A DNA stretch of 64,000 nucleotides from Dyadobacter frigoris (GCF_005280585.1 NZ_SZVO01000017.1:62001-126000), one strand, 5' to 3'; positions 27,996 to 37,176 are shown, counted from the first letter of the stretch. Translations and numbers: made by a program. Notes: a model not told the origin generated them from the sequence alone.

Positions 27996-29285
27996 ATGGG
28001 GAAATATCCTGATATATTAAAGATCATTAGCTCGTCTTTTCTTTGCCTGGTTTTACTTTCGCAGGGGGCCACTGCCCAAAAAAGTATCACGTTGGCACAG
28101 GCGCAGCAGATGGCTTTAACACAAAATAAAAGGCTGAAATCAGCGCAGTACAGTATCGAAGCGGCCAAAGCTGCTCGCGAGGGAATCAACGGAGCGGACA
28201 AGCCTATGGTGGATGGTTCGGTTATGGGTTTTTATGTTGGAAAGCCCTTGAATACACTGCTTCCTGAATACGGCGTAAGTCCATCCGTCATTGTAAAACA
28301 GTCCATTTATGCGGCTGGTAAAATAAAACTGGGAAAACAGGCCGCTGATAAAGGAATTGAGATTTACCAGGAACAGAAAGCAGTGGCAGAATCCGAAGTA
28401 TTGTTCAATGTTCAGAAGGCCTACTGGCAGGTTGCCAGTGTTAACGAAAAAATTACGCTGGCAACCACTTTTAAATCCCTGTTGGAATCACTGCTTAAAC
28501 AGCTTACCAATTTGTTTAATGCCGGAATGATTTACAAAAATGATATGCTCAGGGTTCAGGTGCAGCTCAATGATGCAGAGCTTAATCTGAACAAAGCAAA
28601 AGACGGGCTGGTTATGGCTAAATTAAATCTGGCACAAACGATTGGTATGCCAGCCGACGCGGAAATTATCCTGGCAGATTCTGTCGTGGGGGCTTTCAAT
28701 CCTTTGCTTAGTGAAAGTTATCTTAGTGCCGCAGAAAACCGCTCAGAGATCCGGTTGCTAAAAAAAGCCCTGGAGGCTGAGCGGTTACAGGAAAAAATTT
28801 TGAAAGCAGATTTTAAACCTACGGTTGGGCTTCTTGCCAGCGGGTTTGCAAGCATCGGGCCAAAAATGAATTTTGAGAATGGTAATAATGTTCTTTCCTC
28901 TTATGTTGGGCTGGTTAGTGTGAGCATTCCGATCTGGGACTGGGGACAAAAAGCAAGTAAAGTAAAAGAACAGTCATTTAAAATCAGCGCACAGCAGTTG
29001 CAGATGGAAGAAACGCGCGAACTGATTTCTTTGGAGGCTCAAAATGCCTATTTACAGCTAAATCAGGCCGCCAAAAGAATTGACCTTTCCCAGGCTTCTG
29101 TGCAGCAGGCAGACGAAAATCTTCGCTTAAGTAATGACCGTTTTAAAGCAGGGACTGTCACCGGGCAGGATGTTCTGGAAGCTCAAACCCTGTGGCAGCA
29201 GGCATATAGCCATGTGATCGATGCGAAAGTGGAATATAAAGTAAGCGAAGCCGCCTATAAAAAAGCGGTAGGGAACTCTCAATAA
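27996..29285 (+). CDS. TolC-family outer-membrane efflux protein
   Basis: This 429-residue protein forms the outer-membrane channel of the tripartite pump. A signal peptide ends at about residue 28 (SQGATAQ), followed by the family opening SITLAQAQQMALTQN. Two similar halves contain long alpha-helical stretches: about 45-220, with FNVQKAYWQVASVNEKI, and about 240-425, with ISLEAQNAYLQLNQAAKRIDLSQ and LRLSNDRFKAGTVTGQDVLEAQT. These are the outer-membrane-factor repeats. Length is normal. It follows the permease by 159 bases, with a hairpin in between, and is followed after 8 bases by the receiver-like gene. Confidence 0.92.
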   Translation: MGKYPDILKIISSSFLCLVLLSQGATAQKSITLAQAQQMALTQNKRLKSAQYSIEAAKAAREGINGADKPMVDGSVMGFYVGKPLNTLLPEYGVSPSVIVKQSIYAAGKIKLGKQAADKGIEIYQEQKAVAESEVLFNVQKAYWQVASVNEKITLATTFKSLLESLLKQLTNLFNAGMIYKNDMLRVQVQLNDAELNLNKAKDGLVMAKLNLAQTIGMPADAEIILADSVVGAFNPLLSESYLSAAENRSEIRLLKKALEAERLQEKILKADFKPTVGLLASGFASIGPKMNFENGNNVLSSYVGLVSVSIPIWDWGQKASKVKEQSFKISAQQLQMEETRELISLEAQNAYLQLNQAAKRIDLSQASVQQADENLRLSNDRFKAGTVTGQDVLEAQTLWQQAYSHVIDAKVEYKVSEAAYKKAVGNSQ

Positions 29286-29293
29286 AACGCGTC

Positions 29294-29698
29294 ATGCCGC
29301 TAATTTCGAAAACCAGACCAGTCATTCTATATGCCGATAATGAAGTCGGGAATCTGATTTCGTTCCATGCTATCTTTCGCAGGGACTATAAAATAATCTC
29401 TGCCAGTTCGGTAAAGGAAGCTTTGGGGGTTCTGGAAAAAGACCGGGTTGAGATCATTATTTGCAGTAAATATATCAATGAAATGAGCGGTATTGATTTT
29501 CTGGCGTTAACCCTTTCCTTGTGTCCAAATTGCATACGCTTGCTTGTGTCGGATTATATAAATCAGGATTTAGAAAACAAAGCCAGGATTTTTGATTATC
29601 TGATCAAACCATGGGATGAAGTTCAGCTTGGAAAAATCCTTCAAGAGGGACATGAATTATTTATGATTAAGGAACTCATCACAAACAATTTCTGGTAA
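29294..29698 (+). CDS. receiver-domain-like protein lacking the phospho-acceptor Asp
   Basis: This 134-residue protein has the fold pattern of a stand-alone response-regulator receiver: RPVILYADNE with acidic D15 and E17, a central strand EIIICSKYINEMSGIDFL, LLVSDYIN carrying the switch Ser86, and FDYLIKPWDE with the conserved Lys105. Aligning on the MSG motif, the phosphorylated aspartate is replaced by Ser58, so normal phosphorelay is not expected. No output domain is present. It starts 8 bases after the TolC-like gene and probably belongs to the same transcript, suggesting a non-phosphorylated signalling or binding role linked to efflux. A decaying pseudogene is possible, but the frame is intact. 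Confidence 0.65.
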   Translation: MPLISKTRPVILYADNEVGNLISFHAIFRRDYKIISASSVKEALGVLEKDRVEIIICSKYINEMSGIDFLALTLSLCPNCIRLLVSDYINQDLENKARIFDYLIKPWDEVQLGKILQEGHELFMIKELITNNFW

Positions 29699-29729
29699 GA
29701 GCCCCCAACAAGCAATTAAATTTAAAATC

Positions 29730-30056
29730 ATGATGATCAGGACAGATCTTTGCATTATTGGGTCCGGGCCGGTTGCTTTGTTTGCCGTTTTTGAGGCGGG
29801 ACAGTTAAATATGCGTTGTCATCTCATTAATAGCCAGTTCGAACATCAACGTTTAACTGATTTAGAAGACAAACAGTTATCGGAATTTTTACTGGATAAA
29901 ATTGGCGTTTTTCAACCAAGTTTTTCAGCGGATGAATGGGTTGAAAATATTGAACAGGATGAAAATGGCAATTTCACTGTGATTACCAACAAAAGGACAG
30001 AAATATGCTGCAAGTCGCTGGTGATTGCCGGCAATGTTGAAAAAGAGCGAAATTAA
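29730..30056 (+). CDS. short FAD-binding fragment of a thioredoxin-reductase-like flavoprotein
   Basis: This 108-residue protein starts with a Rossmann dinucleotide motif (CIIGSGPVALFAVFEAGQ, G11-x-G13-P-x-A16) and ends with a second flavin-contact segment (NKRTEICCKSLVIAGN), as in ferredoxin-NADP and thioredoxin reductases. A whole family member has about 330 residues; the NADPH domain and C-terminal flavin-binding part are absent. No continuation was found in the 425 bases downstream. It is either a C-terminally truncated gene or a small flavin-binding protein in its own right. It follows the receiver-like gene by 31 bases. Confidence 0.55.
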   Translation: MMIRTDLCIIGSGPVALFAVFEAGQLNMRCHLINSQFEHQRLTDLEDKQLSEFLLDKIGVFQPSFSADEWVENIEQDENGNFTVITNKRTEICCKSLVIAGNVEKERN

Positions 30057-30166
30057 GTTTGCAAGCGTGATTTTTACTATTATAAAGTTTAAAGCAGACT
30101 GGCTATTGGAATTATCATTGAAAATTAAATCCGTTTTGAGGCAACTGATACAGTATTTAGTATGAA

Positions 30167-30195
30167 TTTGTCTATAGATTTCGGGATTAACTTTG
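30167..30195 (+). promoter_or_regulatory. candidate Bacteroidota promoter (TTTG-N17-TAACTTTG)
   Basis: TTTG at 30167-30170 and TAACTTTG at 30188-30195 match the -33 and -7 pattern (TTG, 17-23 bases, TAnnTTTG) known for Flavobacterium-type promoters. No annotated rightward gene follows, only the TTTTAC repeat region and a 30-codon frame. A single match in AT-rich DNA can be chance. Confidence 0.35.
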
Positions 30196-30199
30196 ATCG

Positions 30200-30339
30200 T
30201 TTTACTGTGATTATAAGTTATTTTAACTGTTTTACCGTAATGATTTTACCATGCTAATCGAACTCTTTTAAGTTTATATATTTTACTTAATTTTTTAAGT
30301 ATTTTAAACATTTTACAGTAGTTATTAACACTTTTACTG
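30200..30339 (+). repeat. cluster of six TTTTAC short repeats
   Basis: TTTTAC occurs at 30200, 30230, 30244, 30281, 30311 and 30332, four times extended to TTTTACNG, with spacings of 30, 14, 37, 30 and 21 bases. The background is very AT-rich, so some copies are expected by chance, but six on one strand in 140 bases stand out. Function unknown; binding sites for a regulator are one reading. Confidence 0.4.
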
Positions 30340-30359
30340 CTAAACAACCCGGCATTTTC

Positions 30360-30452
30360 ATGAAATTAGCAGGAAACCAGTGGCTGGAACGCATTAATAT
30401 CGATGATTTTATCGAGAACAGATCCCGGCGAATCCTGAACCTTAAAACATGA
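30360..30452 (+). CDS. possible 30-aa small protein
   Basis: A 30-codon frame encodes an amphipathic, charged peptide (MKLAGNQWLERI, then DDFIENRSRRIL) that looks more protein-like than the AT-rich sequence before it. It lies 165 bases after a candidate promoter and is followed by a short GC-rich hairpin at 30465-30479. The frame is also open upstream without a start codon back to about 30293, so it may instead be the tail of a lost gene. No family recognised. Confidence 0.25.
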   Translation: MKLAGNQWLERINIDDFIENRSRRILNLKT

Positions 30453-30481
30453 TCATATCAATGTCCGGTGCGTCACCGGGA

Positions 30482-31657
30482 TTAATGTTGGCAGAAGGTA
30501 AAATAGTCCTGCCTGACCTGCTCTGCATACTTTTTGCTGTATTTCAAAAGTCGTGACTTCCAGTCTGATGAGGTCTGAAAGAAAGCGATCAGCTCGTCGG
30601 TTGTGCCTGAGCCAAACCTACCGGTTGCACGCAGGTGAGCCGATGCTGAAATTTCGGCAAAGGTTTCGATCACCTCCAGGAGTTTTTGAATATTTCCCTT
30701 GCATAGTTTCAGGTTCATCATATCAGCCTGTGGCTGTAATTTTTTTAACACAAATGGTTTGTGCTTGTAGATCAGCGTTTCAAGAACCGGCGGGGATACA
30801 TTCTGCATGAGATTTTGAATACCTGTAATACGTTTTGCATTGTTTTTCCATTCAGGCTGTAAAATTTCAATGTAGGGTTTAAGGCAGGAAGTAATGGATT
30901 CTTTCATATCCAGCAGAAAATATTTTTTCAGTGCTTTGTCTTTTACCAGAAGTACATAACGGTCAAGTCCTAAACTGCCGGTTCCTGCAATCCGGTGGGC
31001 GGCGTCATAGACTTTCCAACTTTGATGTTTATGCTTGTCTGCCCAAACAGAGACCAATTCGGTAATGCTTTTCTTTTCTTCAGGCATGATCTTAACGGTT
31101 TTACCTTCAATGATTTTCAACAAGATCTTAGATCCCTTCACTTCGGTTCTCTCAGAAAGTAAATCCTTTGATTTTCGTTTCTCAACCGATTTGATGAACC
31201 TCCTGATGAGTCCCTGCACAGTGTTTCGTTCAAAGGCCACGGGTTTTCCGGACATTATTACGTCATGAAAAGTTTTAAAAAACGTTGTGGCAAGCCCTTC
31301 CGCAGATTTTAAAGGCAAACCGAGTGAATCCACTGCCAGGTATATGCTGGTCAGCGTTCGCAGAATTTCCCAGCTCACCGGTGCAAGAATAGCTTCATCA
31401 AAATCAACCACATCAAAATAGACCTGACTGTTAGCTGCCTTATAACTTCCGTAATTTTCAAGATGCAGATCACCGCAGATCCAGGTTTTTGTCGGATCCT
31501 CAAAAGGTGTGTTTTTTGAAAGGTCTTCATAAAAAAGATGGCAGCTGCCCCTGAAAAACCGGAAAGGATTTTCCCGCATGGCCTTGTATTTGAGTTCGAG
31601 AAAGTCCGGATCTCTTAGCTTATTATACTGGTCTATTCTTGAAATGAGATTTGTCAT
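30482..31657 (-). CDS. DUF2252 family protein
   Basis: This 391-residue protein belongs to the uncharacterised DUF2252 family, distantly similar to protein-kinase-like or aminoglycoside-phosphotransferase folds. Visible hallmarks are MRENPFRFFRGSCHLFYEDL near the N-terminus, TWICGDLHLENYG (kinase-like catalytic loop), YFDVVDFDEAILAPVSWE (metal-binding DFD), and the C-terminal HLRATGRFG. Length fits the family. It has no signal peptide and is predicted to be cytosolic. It stands alone, divergent from the ABC permease gene. The biochemical role is not known. Confidence 0.85.
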   Translation of the reverse strand: MTNLISRIDQYNKLRDPDFLELKYKAMRENPFRFFRGSCHLFYEDLSKNTPFEDPTKTWICGDLHLENYGSYKAANSQVYFDVVDFDEAILAPVSWEILRTLTSIYLAVDSLGLPLKSAEGLATTFFKTFHDVIMSGKPVAFERNTVQGLIRRFIKSVEKRKSKDLLSERTEVKGSKILLKIIEGKTVKIMPEEKKSITELVSVWADKHKHQSWKVYDAAHRIAGTGSLGLDRYVLLVKDKALKKYFLLDMKESITSCLKPYIEILQPEWKNNAKRITGIQNLMQNVSPPVLETLIYKHKPFVLKKLQPQADMMNLKLCKGNIQKLLEVIETFAEISASAHLRATGRFGSGTTDELIAFFQTSSDWKSRLLKYSKKYAEQVRQDYFTFCQH

Positions 31658-31959
31658 GATGAGAATAAGTTAGGGAGCAACGCGCCAAATCTTTAACGCG
31701 ATTTAGTAGAAGAAACAGGGTGCCATTTGCATGGGTAATATACAAAATATTTGAAATAGCGCAGGTTGAACAAATCTGTAAAATACTTTTTCAAAAAATG
31801 TATTGGCCGGAAGTTAACCAGCTTCGGCTTGCATTGATAAAGGATTGGCTAATGCACTGCTTTTAAAATAGCGCTTATCTAAAAAAACGGACATAAATGT
31901 TCGAAATCGTACATTTTATTTTTTAAAATCTTAGCTGAATTGCTGGAAATTCACTTTGT
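31658..31959. other. divergent intergenic stretch
   Basis: About 300 AT-rich bases between the DUF2252 gene and the divergent ABC permease must hold the promoters of both. No clear TAnnTTTG element, hairpin or coding remnant was recognised. Confidence 0.4.
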
Positions 31960-32016
31960 ATGAACTGGTATAGAATTTTTGAGATTTTATTAAGATTTTT
32001 AGACCAACCTTTTTGT

Positions 32017-34374
32017 ATGTTACAAAACTACTTCAAAATTGCCGTAAGGAGTATATGGAAACACTGGCTTTTTTCGGTGATCAATATCTTTGGTCTGGCT
32101 TCGGGGCTTATGGTTTGTTTTCTGGCCATTGCGCATATCAAGGGAGCTTTGGACTATGACAATTTTCATCCAAATCGCAGCCGCATCTACCGGATTGTGA
32201 CAGATATCGTAACCAAAGAAAACAATAAAGCAGCCTTTGCTACATCACCGCTACCGCTGGCCGAAAGTTTGAAAAGAGATTACGAATTTGTTGAAAATTC
32301 AGCAAGAGTGGTCCGTACTTATGGGCAAGTTGAAGGTAATGGCAAACAGCTGGACTTTCTCACGTTTGCCGTCGATGGTTCATTCTTTGGGCTGTTTGGC
32401 TATCCTGTCGCATCCGGGCAGATCCCGGGTGAAGGCGGTACAGCAGTGATCAGTGAGAAAACAGCGGAAAAATTGTTTGGCAAAAAAAATCCGATTGGCC
32501 AGGTATTGACCCAGGAAGGTATCGGCTCATCGGTCATCACGGGTGTTATGAAAAATACCAATGTCCGTTCCCACTTACTGTACGATATCTTATTTATACT
32601 GCCAAAAGAAAAAATAAGCCGGTTCGCCGGGGGCAAGGACTGGCAAGAATTTTCAACGGGATATACCTATGTTCTTTTGAAACCGAAAATTTCGGCCTCG
32701 CAGCTGGAACAGGTGCTATCAGCCATTTCCAGGCGGGAAAATGCTAAGATTCAACTTGAAAACATTAAAGAATATAGTTTTCGCGCGCAATCACTTGCAA
32801 GTATTTCTCCTTCAACGGAGGAGCTGACAAACGGCACTTACGAGCCCCCACTCAGTGGGCTAATGGCTGAAATGGGTGTAGGGCTTGTAACTTTGTTGAT
32901 GGCCGCTTTTAATTATATTAATCTTACCTTGGCGCGTTCTATGAGCCGCGCGCGGGAGGTTGGGATACGTAAAACTTCCGGCGCGCTCCGCTGGCAGATT
33001 CTGGGTCAGTTTGTGGCCGAATCCGTAATTCTTTCATTACTTGCATTAGCACTGGCTTATGTGATGCTGGAACTTGTCACGCCTATGGCTTTTGTTCAGC
33101 AATGGCTTATCGGCGGAGTAGTCTGGGACTTGAAGTTGTGGGCTGCTTTTGTTTGTTTCAGTGTTGTAGCAGGGCTGCTTGCCGGCTTGATCCCGGCAAG
33201 AGTACTTTCAAAGTTTCAGCCCGCAGAGGTGTTACGAAGTCAAAACGGCCTTAAAGTAATCCGGGGAATTTCGCTGCGTAAAACACTTATCGTTGTCCAG
33301 TTCAGTATCTCAATGATCGCTATGATTGCATTGGTGACCATGATGCGTCAGCAACAGTATATGGCGACCGGCGAATATGGATTTCGTAGTAAAAATGTAC
33401 TGAATATTCCACTTGGCAATATCCCTTATGAAAGGCTTGCCGGTGAAATCACAAACCTTGCCGGCGTGGAACATGTTTCCGGGATATCAGAGCCCTTTGG
33501 CCATCATGGATCCACTGAGCGGATAAAGTTGAAAAGGGATGATTCCGATCCGGTCATGGCTTTTACATTTGACATCGCCCCTGACTTTATAAAAACGCTA
33601 AATCTTTCGCTTGTTTCGGGTAAGGACTTGCCAAAAGGAACGGCTTCGGCTGATCTGATATTGATCAACGAAGAAGCGGTCCGAAAATTCAATTTGGGCG
33701 GTAGCGGGGATGCGGTCGGCAAAGCCTTATGGTTGAATGACAGCACTGAAGTTCAGATTGCAGGCGTTGTAAAGGATTTCCGGTTTACGAGCTTTAACTG
33801 GAAAATCATGCCCTTAATTCTTCGGCAGCAAACTGGCGGAGTACGCTACATGCAGGTGGCAGTCGCAGATGGTTCGGAAACCACAGTTCAGGCAGAAGTT
33901 AAAAATGCATGGACAAAACTTAAACCATATGAATCCTATGAGGGCAAGTGGTTTGACGATTTTCTTTATGAACGTCATGCGCATATGGAGGACATCCGTT
34001 TTATGGCACTGCTCCTTGGGATTTCATTTTCAATAGCCTGTCTGGGACTTTTGGGAATGGTAACTTACAGCACCCAAACCCGAATCAAAGAGGTTGGAAT
34101 CAGGAAAGTAATGGGTGCAGAGGTAGCGCAGATTATTTGGCTGCTATCCCGCGATTTTGTAAAACTGCTCACGATTGCAGCTGCCATTGCGCTACCGCTG
34201 GGTTACATGGCCGGCTATGCTTTTCTTATCAGTTTTGCCTATCATGTCTCGATTGGTTTTGAAACGCTCGGACTTTGTTTTGGGGTATTGCTTGTATTAG
34301 GTGGACTTATTATCAGCACCAGAACTTACAAAGCCGCTACGGACAATCCCGTAAAGGCATTAGGAAATGAATAG
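32017..34374 (+). CDS. ABC transporter permease, FtsX/MacB type
   Basis: This is a large MacB/FtsX-type permease with two halves. The start MLQNYFKIAVRSIWKHWLFS at ATG 32017 matches the common N-terminus of Bacteroidota permeases, giving 785 aa; an upstream ATG at 31960 would add 19 residues. The first half has a membrane helix at about 20-42, a periplasmic MacB-core domain, and three helices around 270-410 (with RAREVGIRKTSGA). The second half repeats the pattern, with TRIKEVGIRKVMGAEVAQIIWLL and a final helix group near 725-770. No ATP-binding subunit lies beside it, which is usual for this expanded permease group. A role in antimicrobial peptide or lipoprotein export or stress response is possible but not shown. 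Confidence 0.9.
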   Translation: MLQNYFKIAVRSIWKHWLFSVINIFGLASGLMVCFLAIAHIKGALDYDNFHPNRSRIYRIVTDIVTKENNKAAFATSPLPLAESLKRDYEFVENSARVVRTYGQVEGNGKQLDFLTFAVDGSFFGLFGYPVASGQIPGEGGTAVISEKTAEKLFGKKNPIGQVLTQEGIGSSVITGVMKNTNVRSHLLYDILFILPKEKISRFAGGKDWQEFSTGYTYVLLKPKISASQLEQVLSAISRRENAKIQLENIKEYSFRAQSLASISPSTEELTNGTYEPPLSGLMAEMGVGLVTLLMAAFNYINLTLARSMSRAREVGIRKTSGALRWQILGQFVAESVILSLLALALAYVMLELVTPMAFVQQWLIGGVVWDLKLWAAFVCFSVVAGLLAGLIPARVLSKFQPAEVLRSQNGLKVIRGISLRKTLIVVQFSISMIAMIALVTMMRQQQYMATGEYGFRSKNVLNIPLGNIPYERLAGEITNLAGVEHVSGISEPFGHHGSTERIKLKRDDSDPVMAFTFDIAPDFIKTLNLSLVSGKDLPKGTASADLILINEEAVRKFNLGGSGDAVGKALWLNDSTEVQIAGVVKDFRFTSFNWKIMPLILRQQTGGVRYMQVAVADGSETTVQAEVKNAWTKLKPYESYEGKWFDDFLYERHAHMEDIRFMALLLGISFSIACLGLLGMVTYSTQTRIKEVGIRKVMGAEVAQIIWLLSRDFVKLLTIAAAIALPLGYMAGYAFLISFAYHVSIGFETLGLCFGVLLVLGGLIISTRTYKAATDNPVKALGNE

Positions 34375-34548
34375 GGAAGTGCGATTTCGAATCCGGCCCT
34401 TCATTGAATAAGCTTCAAAATTCCGGAATTTACAGACCTAGTCTACTTAACACTAAAGTTCGATTGATCCTAAGGAATAATCGAGTCGGGTTTGCTCTTT
34501 TCCTAAAAGTGCTCGGTTCATCAAAATTGATTCAAAAGAAATCATAAG

Positions 34549-35490
34549 TCACCAGGGCTTATTATCTGTCAGTTCACGATCGGTAAAGCCATAATCCGAA
34601 ATTAGTTTTTGGTAGGACATTTTTTCTGCCCTGAAATAAAGTTCCTGATTATTCATCGTGCTCATACCCGAATTGGCTTCTCCTTCACGACCAGTCCACA
34701 CATGGGTAGCATGTGAGCCCAGCGGAACATTTTTAAACTGTAAACCATGGTTGTTCATATGATGAAACCACCTGACAGCCGTGTCCAGATCCATCTGGCC
34801 AAAAAGTATATCCTTGTAATAGGGAAACTGATAGGGCGCTGTTTGCTCCCGGTCAATGAGTGCCGACCACTCATTAAGCCGACATTCAGGAAGTGGCCAG
34901 TTTCCTTCATCGTATTTAAAAAGATCATAAATTTCTTTTCTGGGAGCATGATACTTTTGTGCCAGTTCAGAAAATTCTAATGTTGTTGGGCGGTAGTTCA
35001 AGTAATTGTCTGATGAACAATGACCAGAAGAATGCGCAGGACAATTCCAGCACATCCCGATAGGTCCGACACCAGCATAGCTTCCACATTCAATGTGATT
35101 TAAATACATGCCTAAAATATCGTCATGAAACAGCACATCATTGTGTATAATGTACAGGTATTTACGGTCACTGTTTTCAAAGGCATATTGGTATCTAACC
35201 GAGTTCCGGTAGAACTGCCACTTAAAAAAAAGCTTATTTGCCGGTAAAAGTCCATGAAAAAGATAAGGCCGGTAACGGATCACTTTGTCGGGGTAATGTC
35301 TGGCTATAAACTTGCCGTTGGCACAAAAAGGTTGTTGTCTTTCCTCGATAAGATAAATCTTGTTAATCCACCTACCCGAATTTTTAAGTAGGGAGCTAAT
35401 TGCAACAGCAGTCATCAAGGGCTTGCCGTGCATTTGAATAGCAACGTCAACTGAATTATTGCGGAGGGAGTTATTTAAAATTGATTCCAT
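34549..35490 (-). CDS. glycosyltransferase-like hypothetical protein
   Basis: This 313-residue soluble protein begins like a GT-A type transferase, with DVAIQMHGKPLMTAVAISSL then NKIYLIEER, and has a DxD-like segment in YLYIIHNDVLFHDDILGMYL, where the central acidic residues could bind metal and a nucleotide sugar. A cysteine- and histidine-rich patch follows (GMCWNCPAHSSGHCSSDNYL), which is unusual and could hold a metal. There is no signal peptide or membrane segment. The gene stands alone between long intergenic regions with AT-rich flanks, suggesting acquisition by transfer. The glycosyltransferase call rests on fold-like motifs only. Confidence 0.5.
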   Translation of the reverse strand: MESILNNSLRNNSVDVAIQMHGKPLMTAVAISSLLKNSGRWINKIYLIEERQQPFCANGKFIARHYPDKVIRYRPYLFHGLLPANKLFFKWQFYRNSVRYQYAFENSDRKYLYIIHNDVLFHDDILGMYLNHIECGSYAGVGPIGMCWNCPAHSSGHCSSDNYLNYRPTTLEFSELAQKYHAPRKEIYDLFKYDEGNWPLPECRLNEWSALIDREQTAPYQFPYYKDILFGQMDLDTAVRWFHHMNNHGLQFKNVPLGSHATHVWTGREGEANSGMSTMNNQELYFRAEKMSYQKLISDYGFTDRELTDNKPW

Positions 35491-36063
35491 AATATGAAAA
35501 AATGTATGGATTAAGCGGAATTGGGGTTCAGCTAAACGATGTGATATCTGTTACAGTTTCAATTGTGATTTTTGTAAGGCCAGCAACTAAACATATATAT
35601 TGAAGGGTTAATTTATAAAAAGGCTATCTTCAGTAATCCTTGTAATTTAAGTTACAATGCTTGTAAAGATTATAATTATTATTTAGATTTTATAATTAAT
35701 TGTATTGTACCTACCGGATATTTGTTTAATCATTTAATTTTCATTAAATCTATATTATCATAAGGCTAGAATATCCCATGCTCATTTTAGACTTTTAAGG
35801 TTAACCTTGATGATGTGGCCCGCTTTCTGCCTGATAATCCATGTTCTTCAGTACAAAAATTTAATGTGCCCGCCAGGACCAAAATGAAAACCGGATTTTG
35901 GGGAGTGCTTATGGAGTATTGGCCGGAAACCGATTCTTTTTTATACATTACCCATCTAAAAAATGGTATATGCTGATAAACTGGTCTGATTGATTTTTTG
36001 AATGGAAGAACCGATCATCTTGTTTGATACAAAACCCGGACTTAAACGTAAACTATTTGAAAG
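35491..36063. other. AT-rich gene-free stretch with one orphan coding-like frame
   Basis: These 573 bases are strongly AT-rich up to about 35780. From 35791 to 35976 a stop-to-stop frame encodes 61 protein-like residues (VNLDDVARFLPDNPCSS, then TGFWGVLMEYWPETDSFLY) with no start codon at its beginning; the first ATG is more than 30 codons in. ATG 35778 lies upstream in another frame. It may be a decayed small gene. No family recognised. Confidence 0.35.
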
Positions 36064-37062
36064 ATGACCTCTGCAAAACCTTTCACTATAAGCTACAAAA
36101 ATGACGATAACTGGTTTGCCCAGGTTGCACCGCAACTGAAGGCATCTTTTGATGAAGATAAGTTATCATTTGACAATGAAATCGGGAAGGGAGACTTCTA
36201 TCGGGTGGATATTGATCTCGGTCTGCGGGTCAGGAAAATAGAAGTGATGTTTCATAAGACCGTAATTTTCAAACGTAAAAGCACGCAAAACCCGGGATAT
36301 TATGTTTTGGTGTCGAATCTGAGTGAGCAATACCTTGAGACCGAAACCGGAGAGCAGCAGTTCAATCTTGGTTACGGGAGTGAAAATGGTTTGTATTTCA
36401 GTTCCCCGTTGTTGACAGCATCGTATACATTTAAACCGGGCATTCATTACCACCTGATCTTTATAATCCTTTCACACGAACGTATCAGGAATTTTATTAC
36501 CAGGCAACCGGAAACGCAGCAACAATTACTTTTATCCTTTGTTGATAAAGATCGTCCTGTGTATCATGTAGAATGTCTTGATGTCAATTCTATGAATCTT
36601 TTAAAAGAGATAGACCGGCATTTGCACGATGACCGGGGCAATAATCTGCTGATACATGCCCGTACGCTTGAGCTTTGTTATCACACCCTGCAACGTGTAG
36701 AAAAACGTCAAAGCAATAATCAGCCAATACAAATCCATAAAGACGATGTTTTGAAGCTCAATGAAATACGTCGTTCCCTGCTTGACAGCTATCAGGAGTC
36801 ATGTCCGCCTATTAGTGAAGCGGCACAACGGGCAACGATGTCACCTACTAAATTTAAAATGCTTTTCAAACAGATGTTCGGACATTCCTATTATCAATTC
36901 TACAAAAATGTCAGGATGCATAAGGCAAGGGAACTGTTACTCGTACAAAAAATGAATGTTTCGGAAGTTGGTTATATGCTGGGATATAATAATCTTAGCA
37001 AGTTTACCCGGGCTTTTAAACATGTTTTTTCCGTAACACCTGGCAGACTAACCGGCCCTTAA
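36064..37062 (+). CDS. AraC-family transcriptional regulator
   Basis: This 332-residue regulator has an N-terminal sensing region of about 225 residues without a recognised domain and a C-terminal AraC HTH domain at about 240-330. The latter contains PPISEAAQRATMSPTKFKML and MNVSEVGYMLGYNNLSKFTR with HVFSVTPGRL, the standard two-helix-turn-helix layout. It is followed 114 bases downstream by a frameshifted lipoprotein remnant that may once have been its target. The regulated genes are not evident. Confidence 0.88.
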   Translation: MTSAKPFTISYKNDDNWFAQVAPQLKASFDEDKLSFDNEIGKGDFYRVDIDLGLRVRKIEVMFHKTVIFKRKSTQNPGYYVLVSNLSEQYLETETGEQQFNLGYGSENGLYFSSPLLTASYTFKPGIHYHLIFIILSHERIRNFITRQPETQQQLLLSFVDKDRPVYHVECLDVNSMNLLKEIDRHLHDDRGNNLLIHARTLELCYHTLQRVEKRQSNNQPIQIHKDDVLKLNEIRRSLLDSYQESCPPISEAAQRATMSPTKFKMLFKQMFGHSYYQFYKNVRMHKARELLLVQKMNVSEVGYMLGYNNLSKFTRAFKHVFSVTPGRLTGP

Positions 37063-37176
37063 ATATTTAATTTTCAAATGTCCGAATGAATTATCACAGG
37101 GTCGGAATGGGCTAATTTCATAGGGGGAAGGGCTATACCTTTGTGTTCATAAATCAAATGTTAGATTTCAAAAAGA

